IMG/VR virus record: IMGVR_UViG_3300037222_000056
Span: 1 to 33,310 of that record
DNA length: 33,310 nt
From: a virus
Direction: 5' to 3' (one strand)
The first letter of the stretch is position 1. The number at the start of each line of letters is the position of its first letter. Of the stretch, positions 13,071 through 20,803 are shown piece by piece. Under the pieces are notes generated by a model that had not been told where the DNA came from, searched no databases, and saw only the letters and a list, made by a program, of their open reading frames with translations. A program made the translations under genes and the position numbers.

Positions 13071-13483
13071 GGATGAGCCGAAACATGCGTAGCGAACCAC
13101 TTTATCAGGTCTATCGTGGCGACCAGTCCGATTGTCACACCGGCACCCCACGCAAGAAAGCTTCCGACCGAGGTAATGGTTTTCAGTCCACCTTTTACTT
13201 CGTTCTTGGCGGTCTCCCTCGACGTTTCGAGCCTACCAATCCGGGCGATGTTGCTTTCAGCAATGTCAACCAGGCCGGGGCGCTTCAGGTCAGGCTCCCC
13301 GACAATGGCGCGTAGGGTCTTGTCGGTGCTGAGCTTTATTTCGCGCAGCACCCCATCGATATTATCGAGCCGTATTGAATGAGCCGTGAGGCTATCGGTT
13401 ACCCGTTTCAGCTCCACGGGGAAGACGGTCTCTGCTTCCTCCTGCGCAGAGCCGGGACGGGTGGATATTGATTCGCTGTCCAT
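13067..13483 (-). CDS. Coiled-coil protein with C-terminal membrane anchor, lysis region
   Basis: The 138-residue protein has an acidic N-terminus, an amphipathic heptad region (VELKRVTDSLTAHSIRLDNI, about 24-55), a second helix with Lys/Glu, and one transmembrane segment near residues 108-126 (SFLAWGAGVTIGLVATIDL). This single-anchor, C-terminal-hydrophobic layout resembles small phage membrane proteins annotated as holin-like or DUF-type. It belongs to a row of four membrane proteins after the fibres, where lysis genes usually sit. Confidence 0.6.
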   Translation of the reverse strand: MDSESISTRPGSAQEEAETVFPVELKRVTDSLTAHSIRLDNIDGVLREIKLSTDKTLRAIVGEPDLKRPGLVDIAESNIARIGRLETSRETAKNEVKGGLKTITSVGSFLAWGAGVTIGLVATIDLIKWFATHVSAHP

Positions 13484-13508
13484 GGAGCGGGCTCTCTATC
13501 GGGCTGGG

Positions 13509-14429
13509 TTACAGTCTGAGAGTTTGTTTCACGGCTTCAAATTTGGCTTTGTCCTTCACTGCGTCGCCCCACCATCCCGCGATCTTGGCTTCGACTGCAG
13601 GCGCGTCTTTGGTCGCGGTCACAAGGTCCGTTTTCAGGTCATCGCCAAGCTTCACCGCATCGTTCAATGTGCCCGTTATTCCGCGCCGGTGGACCTCATA
13701 CCAGATCAGGCCGACAACCAGAACGGCGCACAGCCCGCCAAGGGCCTTGATCCGCGCCCAAAGGCCCGGTTCGTTATCCGCCCACGCCTTCACCTGGCCC
13801 GTGAGGTCCGCAGAGTGCGCGGCGCTGGCGTCAAGGGAAGCGTTCGTTTGCTGGAGTTGGCCGGCAAGCTGGGTCGCGTGAGCATCGCTGGCGACGGCGT
13901 GCGCCGTGGTAGCGTCAAGACTTGCCCGGAGCGCGACGGCGGCGGCGGTCTGCGCGGCAAGTTGAGCTTCTGAGTCAGCGTTTTTAGCGATCAGGTTGCC
14001 CACTGTGTCCATCCATACTTTCCGTTGCTTCAGCGTGAGCTGCTGGCCAAGGACGTCCGAAGCTGAATCCAGCATGACGAGCGCGATGATCTCGGGCTGG
14101 GTCTGCGGGGAGTCGGACTTGATTGCGTCCTTTGCACCCTCGACAAATCCGGCGGCGTTCTGGTCAATGGAATCGCGGGTTGCCATAACGGCGGAATGGT
14201 CGGCCTGCGCCTGCGCGACGGCGGCGGCAACGGCGGCAGCTTGGTCCTTGGCGACCTTGGCTTGAGCGGCTGTGGTATCGACAGCAACGGCAGCAGCGTC
14301 CACGCCCTTCTTGTCCCGGCCCGGCGCAAATAGGGTTTGGTATTCGTGGTAGCCGAAAGCCGCGAGCACGGCTCCCGCGATCCATGGAAGCGCCAAGACG
14401 AAAGCAAAACCGCGATTGTTGAGTTTCAA
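13509..14429 (-). CDS. Two-anchor coiled-coil membrane protein
   Basis: The 306-residue frame has a TTG start at 14429, overlapping the upstream stop (TTGA). Residues 8-27 are a signal-anchor helix (FAFVLALPWIAGAVLAAFGY). Then an Ala/Gln-rich predicted coiled coil spans about 45-215. A second membrane helix is at 229-246 (ALGGLCAVLVVGLIWYEV), followed by a charged tail to 306. With both anchors in the inner membrane the coiled coil would be periplasmic. Spanin-like bridging of the envelope is conceivable, but no lipobox or outer-membrane partner is seen. Function is inferred only from position. Confidence 0.6.
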   Translation of the reverse strand: MKLNNRGFAFVLALPWIAGAVLAAFGYHEYQTLFAPGRDKKGVDAAAVAVDTTAAQAKVAKDQAAAVAAAVAQAQADHSAVMATRDSIDQNAAGFVEGAKDAIKSDSPQTQPEIIALVMLDSASDVLGQQLTLKQRKVWMDTVGNLIAKNADSEAQLAAQTAAAVALRASLDATTAHAVASDAHATQLAGQLQQTNASLDASAAHSADLTGQVKAWADNEPGLWARIKALGGLCAVLVVGLIWYEVHRRGITGTLNDAVKLGDDLKTDLVTATKDAPAVEAKIAGWWGDAVKDKAKFEAVKQTLRL

Positions 14430-14695
14430 GGTTGTTTGTTCTCCTGATTATTTTGAACGATTTTTGCCGTAAGCATGGAAGCCAACTGAGTGCCAAGCGC
14501 GAGCGTTGCGGACTGTGCCACGGGAAGCCGTGAGGCGTCGATTGCTGCCCAGATCCACAGAGCTCCGATGATCGGAAGGGAGATGGCGCCGTTGAGCAGC
14601 GTCAATGCCCGCATGGTGGAATACGCGCCGTTGCCATCCTCGCAAAGCTGGCGGATGAACCCGGTCGGCTGCGGTGTCGGTGTTGGATCGCTCAT
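14426..14695 (-). CDS. Holin-like small membrane protein
   Basis: The 89-residue protein has a Pro/Thr N-terminus (MSDPTPTPQPTGF), then the segment EDGNGAYSTMRALTLLNG. The GNG-x-YS-x-MR motif is common in small phage holin-like proteins. Two hydrophobic segments follow, about 29-52 (LLNGAISLPIIGALWIWAAI) and 60-78 (QSATLALGTQLASMLTAKI), and a polar Asn/Gln tail. It probably makes the inner-membrane lesion at lysis. It overlaps both neighbours by ATGA or TTGA. Confidence 0.65.
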   Translation of the reverse strand: MSDPTPTPQPTGFIRQLCEDGNGAYSTMRALTLLNGAISLPIIGALWIWAAIDASRLPVAQSATLALGTQLASMLTAKIVQNNQENKQP

Positions 14696-14778
14696 AAAGT
14701 GGTAGTCGCCGCCAGCAGCGCTGTAATCGCGAGACAGGCGAGTAAACAGGCTGCGTCGGCGAGGGTGAAGCGGATCAT
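14692..14778 (-). CDS. 28-residue membrane micropeptide
   Basis: ATG 14778 overlaps the fibre-gene stop (TGA 14775-14777), and its TGA (14692-14694) overlaps the ATG of the holin-like gene; both overlaps are ATGA. The product MIRFTLADAACLLACLAITA plus eight more residues is nearly all hydrophobic, long enough for one membrane helix. It fills exactly what would otherwise be a 79-bp gap in a tightly packed operon. Possible roles are a lysis regulator or an antiholin-type subunit, by position only. Confidence 0.55.
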   Translation of the reverse strand: MIRFTLADAACLLACLAITALLAATTTL

Positions 14779-16715
14779 GAGCGTTTCCTGAAGTAGGCTG
14801 CGGTTGCCATGGCGAGCGCTAGTCCGGCCAGTCCACGGGCGAACCAGTCGGCTTGTGATCGCTGGTCCAGTTCCTTAACGGCGTTTACGATAGCTGCGAG
14901 AATCGGGCGGTCATCAAGACTCGCCATTCCGTCCGGGGAGTCGTGGAACACGGCATTGGGAATCAGCGGCTCAACGTCCTGCGTGTAGAATCCTGCGCGA
15001 GTAAGGTGCTTCGGGTCAGCTTTGAAATCGTAAGTGACGGGGTGAAGCTGGCAGATAGCGTCGAGGCCGGTAGTATAGTCCCCGTGAGGATTCTTGGCTC
15101 GCTTGTCTGAGGCTGACGTAACCACACCTGAAGCAGACGTTAAGGCACCCGTTGCAAGGGCAGTGAGTTTCAACGTGCCTGCCGGAATCACCGTCTGCGT
15201 CGTGCTGGAGTTTCCGATGGTCGTTGTGTTGGTTCCGTTGCCAACAGCAGAGTATCCTATGACAACCTCGTTTGAATTTCCGCTGGCGGATGCCTCTGCC
15301 ATATATCCCAGGTAAAGTGAGTTGGACGATGTGACGTTTGCTGTGCTTCCGCCGGTGATAAATCGTCCTGCGTCGAAACCGACTGCGGTATTGTTGCCGC
15401 CGGTTATGCTCGCCATCGAATAGAACCCGACCGCCACATTTGCAATGGCCGCAGTCTGCGCCGCCAAGGAATTCATGCCGATTCCGATATTATATGACCC
15501 GGTGGTGTTCGCCAGCATGGAGCTTACTCCCAACGCCACGTTGTCCGCGCCAGAAGTGTTCGCTGTCAAAGATTGCTGCCCGACTGCGGTATTGGTCGCG
15601 CCGGTATTCGCTCCAAACATGGACTGAATACCGATGGCCGTGTTGCCGTTCACGCCCAATCCGCCGTAGTATGCTTGGTATCCCAGAGAGGTGTTACCCG
15701 TTCCAGTCGTCTCGTTGGCACTGGCGTCCGTTCCGACTGCAGTGTTGCCAGTCCCAGACGTAAGCGCGGCCAAAGATTGATAGCCAACAGCGACGATGCC
15801 GGAAACGGTCGTGAGTGTTTGCCCTGACTGGTATCCAAGCAACGTATTGTACCCCCCCGTTGTGATTGAGTCTCCAGTTGCCCCTCCGACAGCCACGTTC
15901 CATTGGCCAGTCGTAATTGCATAGAGTGCGCTCTCGCCCAAGGCTGAGTTGTAATTTGCCGAGGTTGCCTCGTGCATCGCTTTGAAGCCTATTGCCGTGT
16001 TCGACGTGCCGGTGCCTCCCGTGGTTGCGATGCTGTGAAATAGCGCCTCCTCACCGACCGAGACGTTGTTCGTCCCCGTGGTGATAAGATGCTGTGCCCC
16101 CTCGCCCACTCCTACATTCCAAGATCCCGTGGTGTTGTTGACAAGAGCAGCATAACCGACCGCCGTATTGCTTCCTCCCGTAGTGTTGTACGTCAGTGCC
16201 CACGCGCCGACCGCCGTATTGTCGACGCCAGAGGTGTTCGTTATGAATGCGTTCGGGCCAAGAGCTGTATTGAAGTAGCCGCTCGTATTCGCAAGGCCAG
16301 ATAGGTAGCCCAGAAAGGCGTTCTGAGTGGAGCCAATGGGTGTGTACCCGCCGGTACTGTTACCCTCGGCGATCTGCCCCGCGCTCGGTGCCGGCGAGGC
16401 AAGGGAGGCGAGGACGTGGGAGTTATTCGTAACGTTCGTGATCAGCGCACCCGTCGAGTCCACCTGAAGGAACTGAGGGCTACCAGTTGAATCAACTGCG
16501 ATTGCCTCGCTATCTCGCGGCGCTGGAATCGAACCGCCAAACCCGAATCCGGTAGCCAGAATCGAAGGGATAAGATTCAGCGAAGAATCGACCTGCAAAA
16601 ACTGAGGGTGCCCGTATTGGTCGACCGCCACACCCATAAGATCACGCGGCGCGGGCGACGCGCCAAAAACGACAACGGGGAGAAAAAATGCGAGTAGTGA
16701 TATGATGCGTTTCAT
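14775..16715 (-). CDS. Tail fibre with adhesin-head repeats and peptidase-S74 chaperone domain
   Basis: The 646-residue protein begins with an apparent Sec signal peptide: KR, then a hydrophobic core (ISLLAFFLPVVVFG) and ASPA. Residues 20-49 and 63-92 are a duplicated unit (PAPRD...PQFLQVDS). Residues ~146-500 are about 14 repeats of the NTAVGYAAL type, like trimeric adhesin head repeats. The C-terminal S74 intramolecular chaperone starts at SDKRAK (Ser536-Asp537, the expected self-cleavage site) and includes PVTYDF, AGFYTQDVEPLIPNAV and AAIVNAVKELDQ. After it comes a hydrophobic segment (627-641) and RKRS. Trimerisation and self-cleavage are family knowledge. The signal peptide and tail anchor are unusual for a phage fibre. 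ATGA overlap with the upstream fibre gene. Confidence 0.85.
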   Translation of the reverse strand: MKRIISLLAFFLPVVVFGASPAPRDLMGVAVDQYGHPQFLQVDSSLNLIPSILATGFGFGGSIPAPRDSEAIAVDSTGSPQFLQVDSTGALITNVTNNSHVLASLASPAPSAGQIAEGNSTGGYTPIGSTQNAFLGYLSGLANTSGYFNTALGPNAFITNTSGVDNTAVGAWALTYNTTGGSNTAVGYAALVNNTTGSWNVGVGEGAQHLITTGTNNVSVGEEALFHSIATTGGTGTSNTAIGFKAMHEATSANYNSALGESALYAITTGQWNVAVGGATGDSITTGGYNTLLGYQSGQTLTTVSGIVAVGYQSLAALTSGTGNTAVGTDASANETTGTGNTSLGYQAYYGGLGVNGNTAIGIQSMFGANTGATNTAVGQQSLTANTSGADNVALGVSSMLANTTGSYNIGIGMNSLAAQTAAIANVAVGFYSMASITGGNNTAVGFDAGRFITGGSTANVTSSNSLYLGYMAEASASGNSNEVVIGYSAVGNGTNTTTIGNSSTTQTVIPAGTLKLTALATGALTSASGVVTSASDKRAKNPHGDYTTGLDAICQLHPVTYDFKADPKHLTRAGFYTQDVEPLIPNAVFHDSPDGMASLDDRPILAAIVNAVKELDQRSQADWFARGLAGLALAMATAAYFRKRS

Positions 16716-18610
16716 GTTGCTGATCCTTTTACGATTGCAAAGTTGATGACGATTGCTCCGGTCTCTGCGGTCGCGGCGTTTAGGTTTTTGACTGAGATGT
16801 TGAAGCTGCCGGCTGCGACCGCCGAGACATATGCGATTGTGTCCGCATTCACGGCACCCGACGCGATTGCGAGGTGCGGAACGTCAACGGCGGCGACCGT
16901 AGAGTCCGTGACGGTGAATGTCGCCACGGCTGCGACTGCGAGCGAAGCGGAAGACGTTGTAATCTGCCCGCAGGTCTTGTTGATCGTTACGCCCGTGGTC
17001 CGGTTTGTCGTTTGCGTCACCGTGCTGCCAGCTCCGCCGCCGTAGCCGATTCCGCCGGTGCCGAGGCAGCGGATGCTGCTCGATGCCTGCACACTCAGGA
17101 ATCCACCCGCCGCGAGCGCATTGCAGTAAATGACGACATTCCAAGCCGCCCCGTCGTAGAGCAGGATGATTGTGTCGCCCTGTAATTGGAGCTGATAGGT
17201 CGCCGGCGAGGTGATGATCGTGTAAGCCGAGCCGTCCGACTTCTGGATTGCGCACATCCATCCGGCTCCGATCCCAGAGGACGGAAGCGTCACCGTTGCC
17301 GCACCGCCAGAAGCCGAGAGCGAAACCAATTGCCCCTCGTTTGCGGCGGTCAAAGTTTGGTTCCCTGAAAGCGCCGTGATGGAAGAGAACAGGGTCGCGA
17401 GATTCGCTTTGCTCGTGAGGGTAGAAGCGAGGCCGGCGAGATTACCGACCGCGGCGAGCAGATGTCCGCTCTCGAACGCGAGTTGCCATGCTGTGCCGTT
17501 GAACTCGACCCAAACGACGTGCGGCGTTCCTGTCCCGTCTGTGGTGATCGTGTCTAGCAACGTGCCGCCGCTTGTGGCGTTCCGCACCTGCAGGACGATT
17601 GCTGCCGTCGCGGGAGTGGTGATGGATAGTTGCACGAGAGCGCCTGCCGCCGGGCTTTGAGATGTCAGAATGGAAAGCGTCCGCGTTCCCGCGGCCCCGG
17701 TCACCGTCAGAATCGACGTGTGAAGCCGCGACGATGACGGCGGCGAGATGTTGGTGTTCCCCGTTGCGCTCGACGTATCGGCGCTCGACGTGAAATTGTT
17801 CAGCCCAAGGACGGCCGCGCTCAATGCTGCCACGGTCGCCAGCGCCGGGTAATTCGTGCCCGCGTAGCTTGACGGGTTGATCAGGCTGTAATTGACCGTG
17901 CAGGCCGCCGCAGCGTAGGTCACGGAGTTGGACAAAGAGTCGAAAACCGTGATCTGGAAAGTCTCGTTGATCACAGACTGCGCCGCCGCGTCGAAAGCTT
18001 GGATCATGGCCAGCGTCGCCATGGAAAGCTTGCCCGTCCATCCATTCGTGATCGTCGTCCAAGTGTTCGCGAAGCTGATAGGAGCCTGTTGAAGCGCCAG
18101 GAGCTGCACGCAATTGACTCCGGCCCCGCCGGCCGTGGTGATGGCAACGGTTATCGTCGACGCAGGTGTCAGCCCGGAGAAGTTGACCGTAACCGCAGTT
18201 TCAGCCGTGCCGGCCATCGATCCGGCGAACGTGATCACGTAATACTCGCCCGGGACTCCCGTGATCAGCGCGTTGCCTGCCCCGACGCTCGTGAGCGCTT
18301 GAAATGCCGACTGCACAACCGCGAGGCTGGCGTTGAAGGCCAGCGCGGACGTTGTGTAGCCGCCGAAAGAGATTGTAAACGTCCCGCCTGTCGGAAACGC
18401 AAACGATCCGATGGCGATGTTTGGGGTATAGGAGCTATCCCCCGACCATGGCGCGTAGTTGCCCAGCCCGTCGCAAAAATAGAGGTCGAAACTCGGGTTG
18501 TCTCCAAGGACAAACTGGGGGAGATCGACCGGCGTCATGTCTGAGACGCTGCGGACGAAGGCCGATGACAGGGACGTTGCTGCGGTGTTTACGAACAGGT
18601 TAGTTGCCAT
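16712..18610 (-). CDS. Long tail-fibre or baseplate-adhesin-like protein
   Basis: This 632-residue Thr/Ser/Ala-rich, beta-predicted protein has few charges. The N-terminus (about 1-110) contains DNPSFDLYFCDG and SYTPNIAIGS, which look like an attachment domain. Residues 110-260 include AETAVTVNFSG-type strands and a helical segment LSMATLAMIQAFDAAAQ. The rest alternates strands with no enzymatic motif visible (e.g. ATVTLPSSGIGAGWMCAI). The C-terminus repeats short beta units (ATFTVTDSTVAAVDV). Position after the distal tail genes and before the S74 fibre suggests a fibre shaft or an attachment subunit shared with it. Confidence 0.7.
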   Translation of the reverse strand: MATNLFVNTAATSLSSAFVRSVSDMTPVDLPQFVLGDNPSFDLYFCDGLGNYAPWSGDSSYTPNIAIGSFAFPTGGTFTISFGGYTTSALAFNASLAVVQSAFQALTSVGAGNALITGVPGEYYVITFAGSMAGTAETAVTVNFSGLTPASTITVAITTAGGAGVNCVQLLALQQAPISFANTWTTITNGWTGKLSMATLAMIQAFDAAAQSVINETFQITVFDSLSNSVTYAAAACTVNYSLINPSSYAGTNYPALATVAALSAAVLGLNNFTSSADTSSATGNTNISPPSSSRLHTSILTVTGAAGTRTLSILTSQSPAAGALVQLSITTPATAAIVLQVRNATSGGTLLDTITTDGTGTPHVVWVEFNGTAWQLAFESGHLLAAVGNLAGLASTLTSKANLATLFSSITALSGNQTLTAANEGQLVSLSASGGAATVTLPSSGIGAGWMCAIQKSDGSAYTIITSPATYQLQLQGDTIILLYDGAAWNVVIYCNALAAGGFLSVQASSSIRCLGTGGIGYGGGAGSTVTQTTNRTTGVTINKTCGQITTSSASLAVAAVATFTVTDSTVAAVDVPHLAIASGAVNADTIAYVSAVAAGSFNISVKNLNAATAETGAIVINFAIVKGSAT

Positions 18611-18637
18611 GGCTTTGCTTATTAGGTGGGACAGTGT

Positions 18638-18931
18638 TCACAATGCGGAGAATGGAGATGGCCAACGGGAGCCTTTGGGGTGTGCGCAGCGGGACTCACG
18701 GACCTCAGGTCGAAGCCTTGAGCAGTGGCAGTTCGGAGCGTTGCACCGTTCGATGCCCCTTGCGGCGCCGGGATCATGGTACTCGCACGGAGAGCACGCC
18801 GCACGCCTGGCCGCAATGAGTTCTTCCATCGGCACAAGCTGGCGCGGTGGCGGAGGCGGCATGTTCGGCATAGCCGGCGGGATGTCCAGATCCGGCCGGT
18901 GGGTCACGATGCTTGTGATGACCGAGTCCAT
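18638..18931 (-). CDS. Small zinc-binding protein, DUF6171-like
   Basis: The 97-residue frame starts at ATG 18931, overlapping the upstream gene stop by one base (TGATG). The N-terminus is proline-rich (MPNMPPPPPRQLVPMEEL). The C-terminus carries CSPCEYHDPGAARGIERC, then NCHCSRLRPEVRESRCAHP and a final aromatic GSRW. The spacing C-x2-C...C-x4-C-x-C...C matches small phage zinc ribbons of the DUF6171 sort, with cysteine at the usual CP-x-GKW position. Function unknown; such genes are often found among tail genes. Confidence 0.6.
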   Translation of the reverse strand: MDSVITSIVTHRPDLDIPPAMPNMPPPPPRQLVPMEELIAARRAACSPCEYHDPGAARGIERCNAPNCHCSRLRPEVRESRCAHPKGSRWPSPFSAL

Positions 18932-19854
18932 CAGTAGTAATTCGCGTAAGTGGTGTATCCAACCGCGTTTGGCGTCGTGCCTGTGAATTCGATATTGCCG
19001 AACGAATCGACGGTAGCCGTGACGGTCTGGGTCTGGTATAGCGCGAACGTCCCGCCGATATAGGTCTTCCTGAAAATCTTGATCTTGATGCAATAGACCG
19101 TTCCCGGTACTAGCCCGCTGCAATCCAGCTTCCACTTAGCCTCCTGGTAGTAGAATTCGAACCCACCTAGCCTTTGCTCCCATGCGGCGGCGCAACAGTC
19201 CTGCGGATCGCAGCCGCCGGCCCCGGCGACATTCCAGCCCGACCATGTGACGCTATTCAATAGCCTGATGATCGCGTTGCTTTCGCTGTCTTGGCTTGAA
19301 AGCACATCGGTTGCCCCTCCAGTCCAACAAGTATCTGCGATATAACCCTGCGTTGTGGGAGTCTGAGGTGCCTGAGAAAAACAGGCATTGTCGAGCCCAT
19401 TGCACGGTTCGCTTCCGGGGCCACCGTATCCGCAATCTCCGAACTCGGCACTTACGGTTTGCGTCCCGCCGTATGTCAACACGCCGGTGATCGGATCTAC
19501 CGTCGATGCTCCGGCAAACGAGATCGTCCCGTCAAAGCTATAGTAATTCGGCCAGAGGGTGCATGGGCCGGCAAGATGAGCCGTCATCGCACCGCCGAAA
19601 GACCGGGTGAGAAATTTCCGGGGCGGCATCACCGGATCGTCTATGAACGTGGACATGCCGATCAGGCCGGCCTCGCCACCACGCCCCCGGCAGGAGAATA
19701 CGGGTGAAGCATCGCCCGGAAGTTGAGGGCAGAATGGCTGGGGTTTTGGAGCCGGCGGAACGACTGGCAAACCCGGTGAGCTTGGGTCTCCCGGATTCGG
19801 GATCGTCCCGCAACACCCGCCGCACGGGCCGACTGTTGTTGAAAACGTGATCAC
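18931..19854 (-). CDS. Cysteine-rich distal tail protein
   Basis: The 307-residue frame has a GTG start at 19854 (GTGA overlap with the upstream gene). It contains 15 cysteines, including CGGCC near residue 11 and CDPQDCC near residue 215, and a Pro-rich N-terminal region (GLPVVPPAPKPQPFC). The remainder is beta-rich and Gly/Tyr-rich (GGTFALYQTQTVTATV). Disulphides are unlikely in the cytoplasm, so the protein may be stabilised by metal or oxidised only in the virion. It lies between the 94-codon gene and the fibres, so a minor tail or baseplate role is likely but unproven. Confidence 0.6.
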   Translation of the reverse strand: MITFSTTVGPCGGCCGTIPNPGDPSSPGLPVVPPAPKPQPFCPQLPGDASPVFSCRGRGGEAGLIGMSTFIDDPVMPPRKFLTRSFGGAMTAHLAGPCTLWPNYYSFDGTISFAGASTVDPITGVLTYGGTQTVSAEFGDCGYGGPGSEPCNGLDNACFSQAPQTPTTQGYIADTCWTGGATDVLSSQDSESNAIIRLLNSVTWSGWNVAGAGGCDPQDCCAAAWEQRLGGFEFYYQEAKWKLDCSGLVPGTVYCIKIKIFRKTYIGGTFALYQTQTVTATVDSFGNIEFTGTTPNAVGYTTYANYY

Positions 19855-20129
19855 AGCGGGATGCTGAAGATCGTCGTTACACTCCCGTCGCCGTTACAGT
19901 ATCCCGTCGCGCTCATCCCCCGGATAGCTGTTTCCAAGGCCGTGATTCTCGCCAGTAAGGCGGACAGGTCTATCGTCATTCCGTCGTCTCCAATCAGCAC
20001 GGTGCCCGTACCGGCTGGGACCACCTTGGCGCGGGATATTGCGTTGAGATTATCGACGACCTTGTTTGCCTCTTCCACGTCCAAGAAACTCGGACTCTTC
20101 CCTTTTGTCTGTCGCTTGAGTGGCGTCAT
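19851..20129 (-). CDS. Small coiled-coil tail-region protein
   Basis: The protein has 92 residues from ATG 20129; a TTG at 20135 is a possible earlier start overlapping the upstream stop. The N-terminus is basic (MTPLKRQTKGKSPSF), then a helix with DVEEANKVVDNLNAIS, a short strand (AGTGTVLIGDDGMTI), and a leucine/isoleucine heptad helix (LSALLARITALETAIRG). It may be an oligomerisation or connector subunit. Unrecognised family. Confidence 0.6.
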   Translation of the reverse strand: MTPLKRQTKGKSPSFLDVEEANKVVDNLNAISRAKVVPAGTGTVLIGDDGMTIDLSALLARITALETAIRGMSATGYCNGDGSVTTIFSIPL

Positions 20130-20131
20130 GG

Positions 20132-20803
20132 TCAATAGACAAGCGCGTTTACGGTCACGATTTCAGTCTCCCAAATCGGCCCGATCAGCCGGCGATCATT
20201 CACGCTGTAAATCCAAGCGGCGAGGCTCCCATTGATCAGTGAGGTTGCCCCGTCCTGAATCCATCCGGTACCGTTCTGGATGTACTTTGCGCCCTGCCAG
20301 TCGACTTCAGCACCCGATCCTGTTTGCCCTGAGTAGATGACTTTGGTGACTTGCGGGACGGCATTCTGAGGCAACGGCCAGAGGTGATAGTTGAACTGCA
20401 CGCTGGCAGAAATCAGGCGCGTGAATGGCGCGGCTGCTCCGTACTGGTCCCAATTGATGATCGCACGAGGATTCGCGGTGTTGTAATAGACCCTGCTCTG
20501 TCCGGGCATCGTGAAAGCGATCAGCCGGCGCTCATTTCGCGTGGCCGGAAGCTGCGCGTAGAGCCGGCGGAAGAATGTCACACCGCCCATCACGGTTTCC
20601 GGAGTCTCATTGACCAGCCAGCAGTCGGAAAACTGGTAGTCTTGCTGCCCCTGCGCGAGCGGCTTGTAGTTCGCCGTAACCACGGCATAACTACGGTTCA
20701 CCATTTTCGCCTGCGTGACTTCATCCGTCGAAATCTGCGGGCTTCCCTGCACCTCGACGGGAGAGGAGAAATTGGCGAGGCCGTTGAAGATTATTCCGCT
20801 CAT
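20132..20803 (-). CDS. Distal tail protein, unknown
   Basis: The 223-residue beta-rich protein starts IIFNGLANFSSPVEVQGSPQ and includes TRNERRLIAFTMPGQSRVYYN and a repeated Trp/Tyr/Gln theme. The gene comes right after the tape measure (ATGA overlap, 20800-20803), the usual place of distal tail (Dit-like) or minor tail proteins. No family motif is decisive. Confidence 0.55.
   Translation of the reverse strand: MSGIIFNGLANFSSPVEVQGSPQISTDEVTQAKMVNRSYAVVTANYKPLAQGQQDYQFSDCWLVNETPETVMGGVTFFRRLYAQLPATRNERRLIAFTMPGQSRVYYNTANPRAIINWDQYGAAAPFTRLISASVQFNYHLWPLPQNAVPQVTKVIYSGQTGSGAEVDWQGAKYIQNGTGWIQDGATSLINGSLAAWIYSVNDRRLIGPIWETEIVTVNALVY

Noticed and set aside
14775-18610. Possible repeat array (CRISPR-like) in the fibre genes
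   Set aside because: The periodicity is at protein level (NTAVGYAAL-type units), degenerate in DNA, with no constant repeats and unique spacers.
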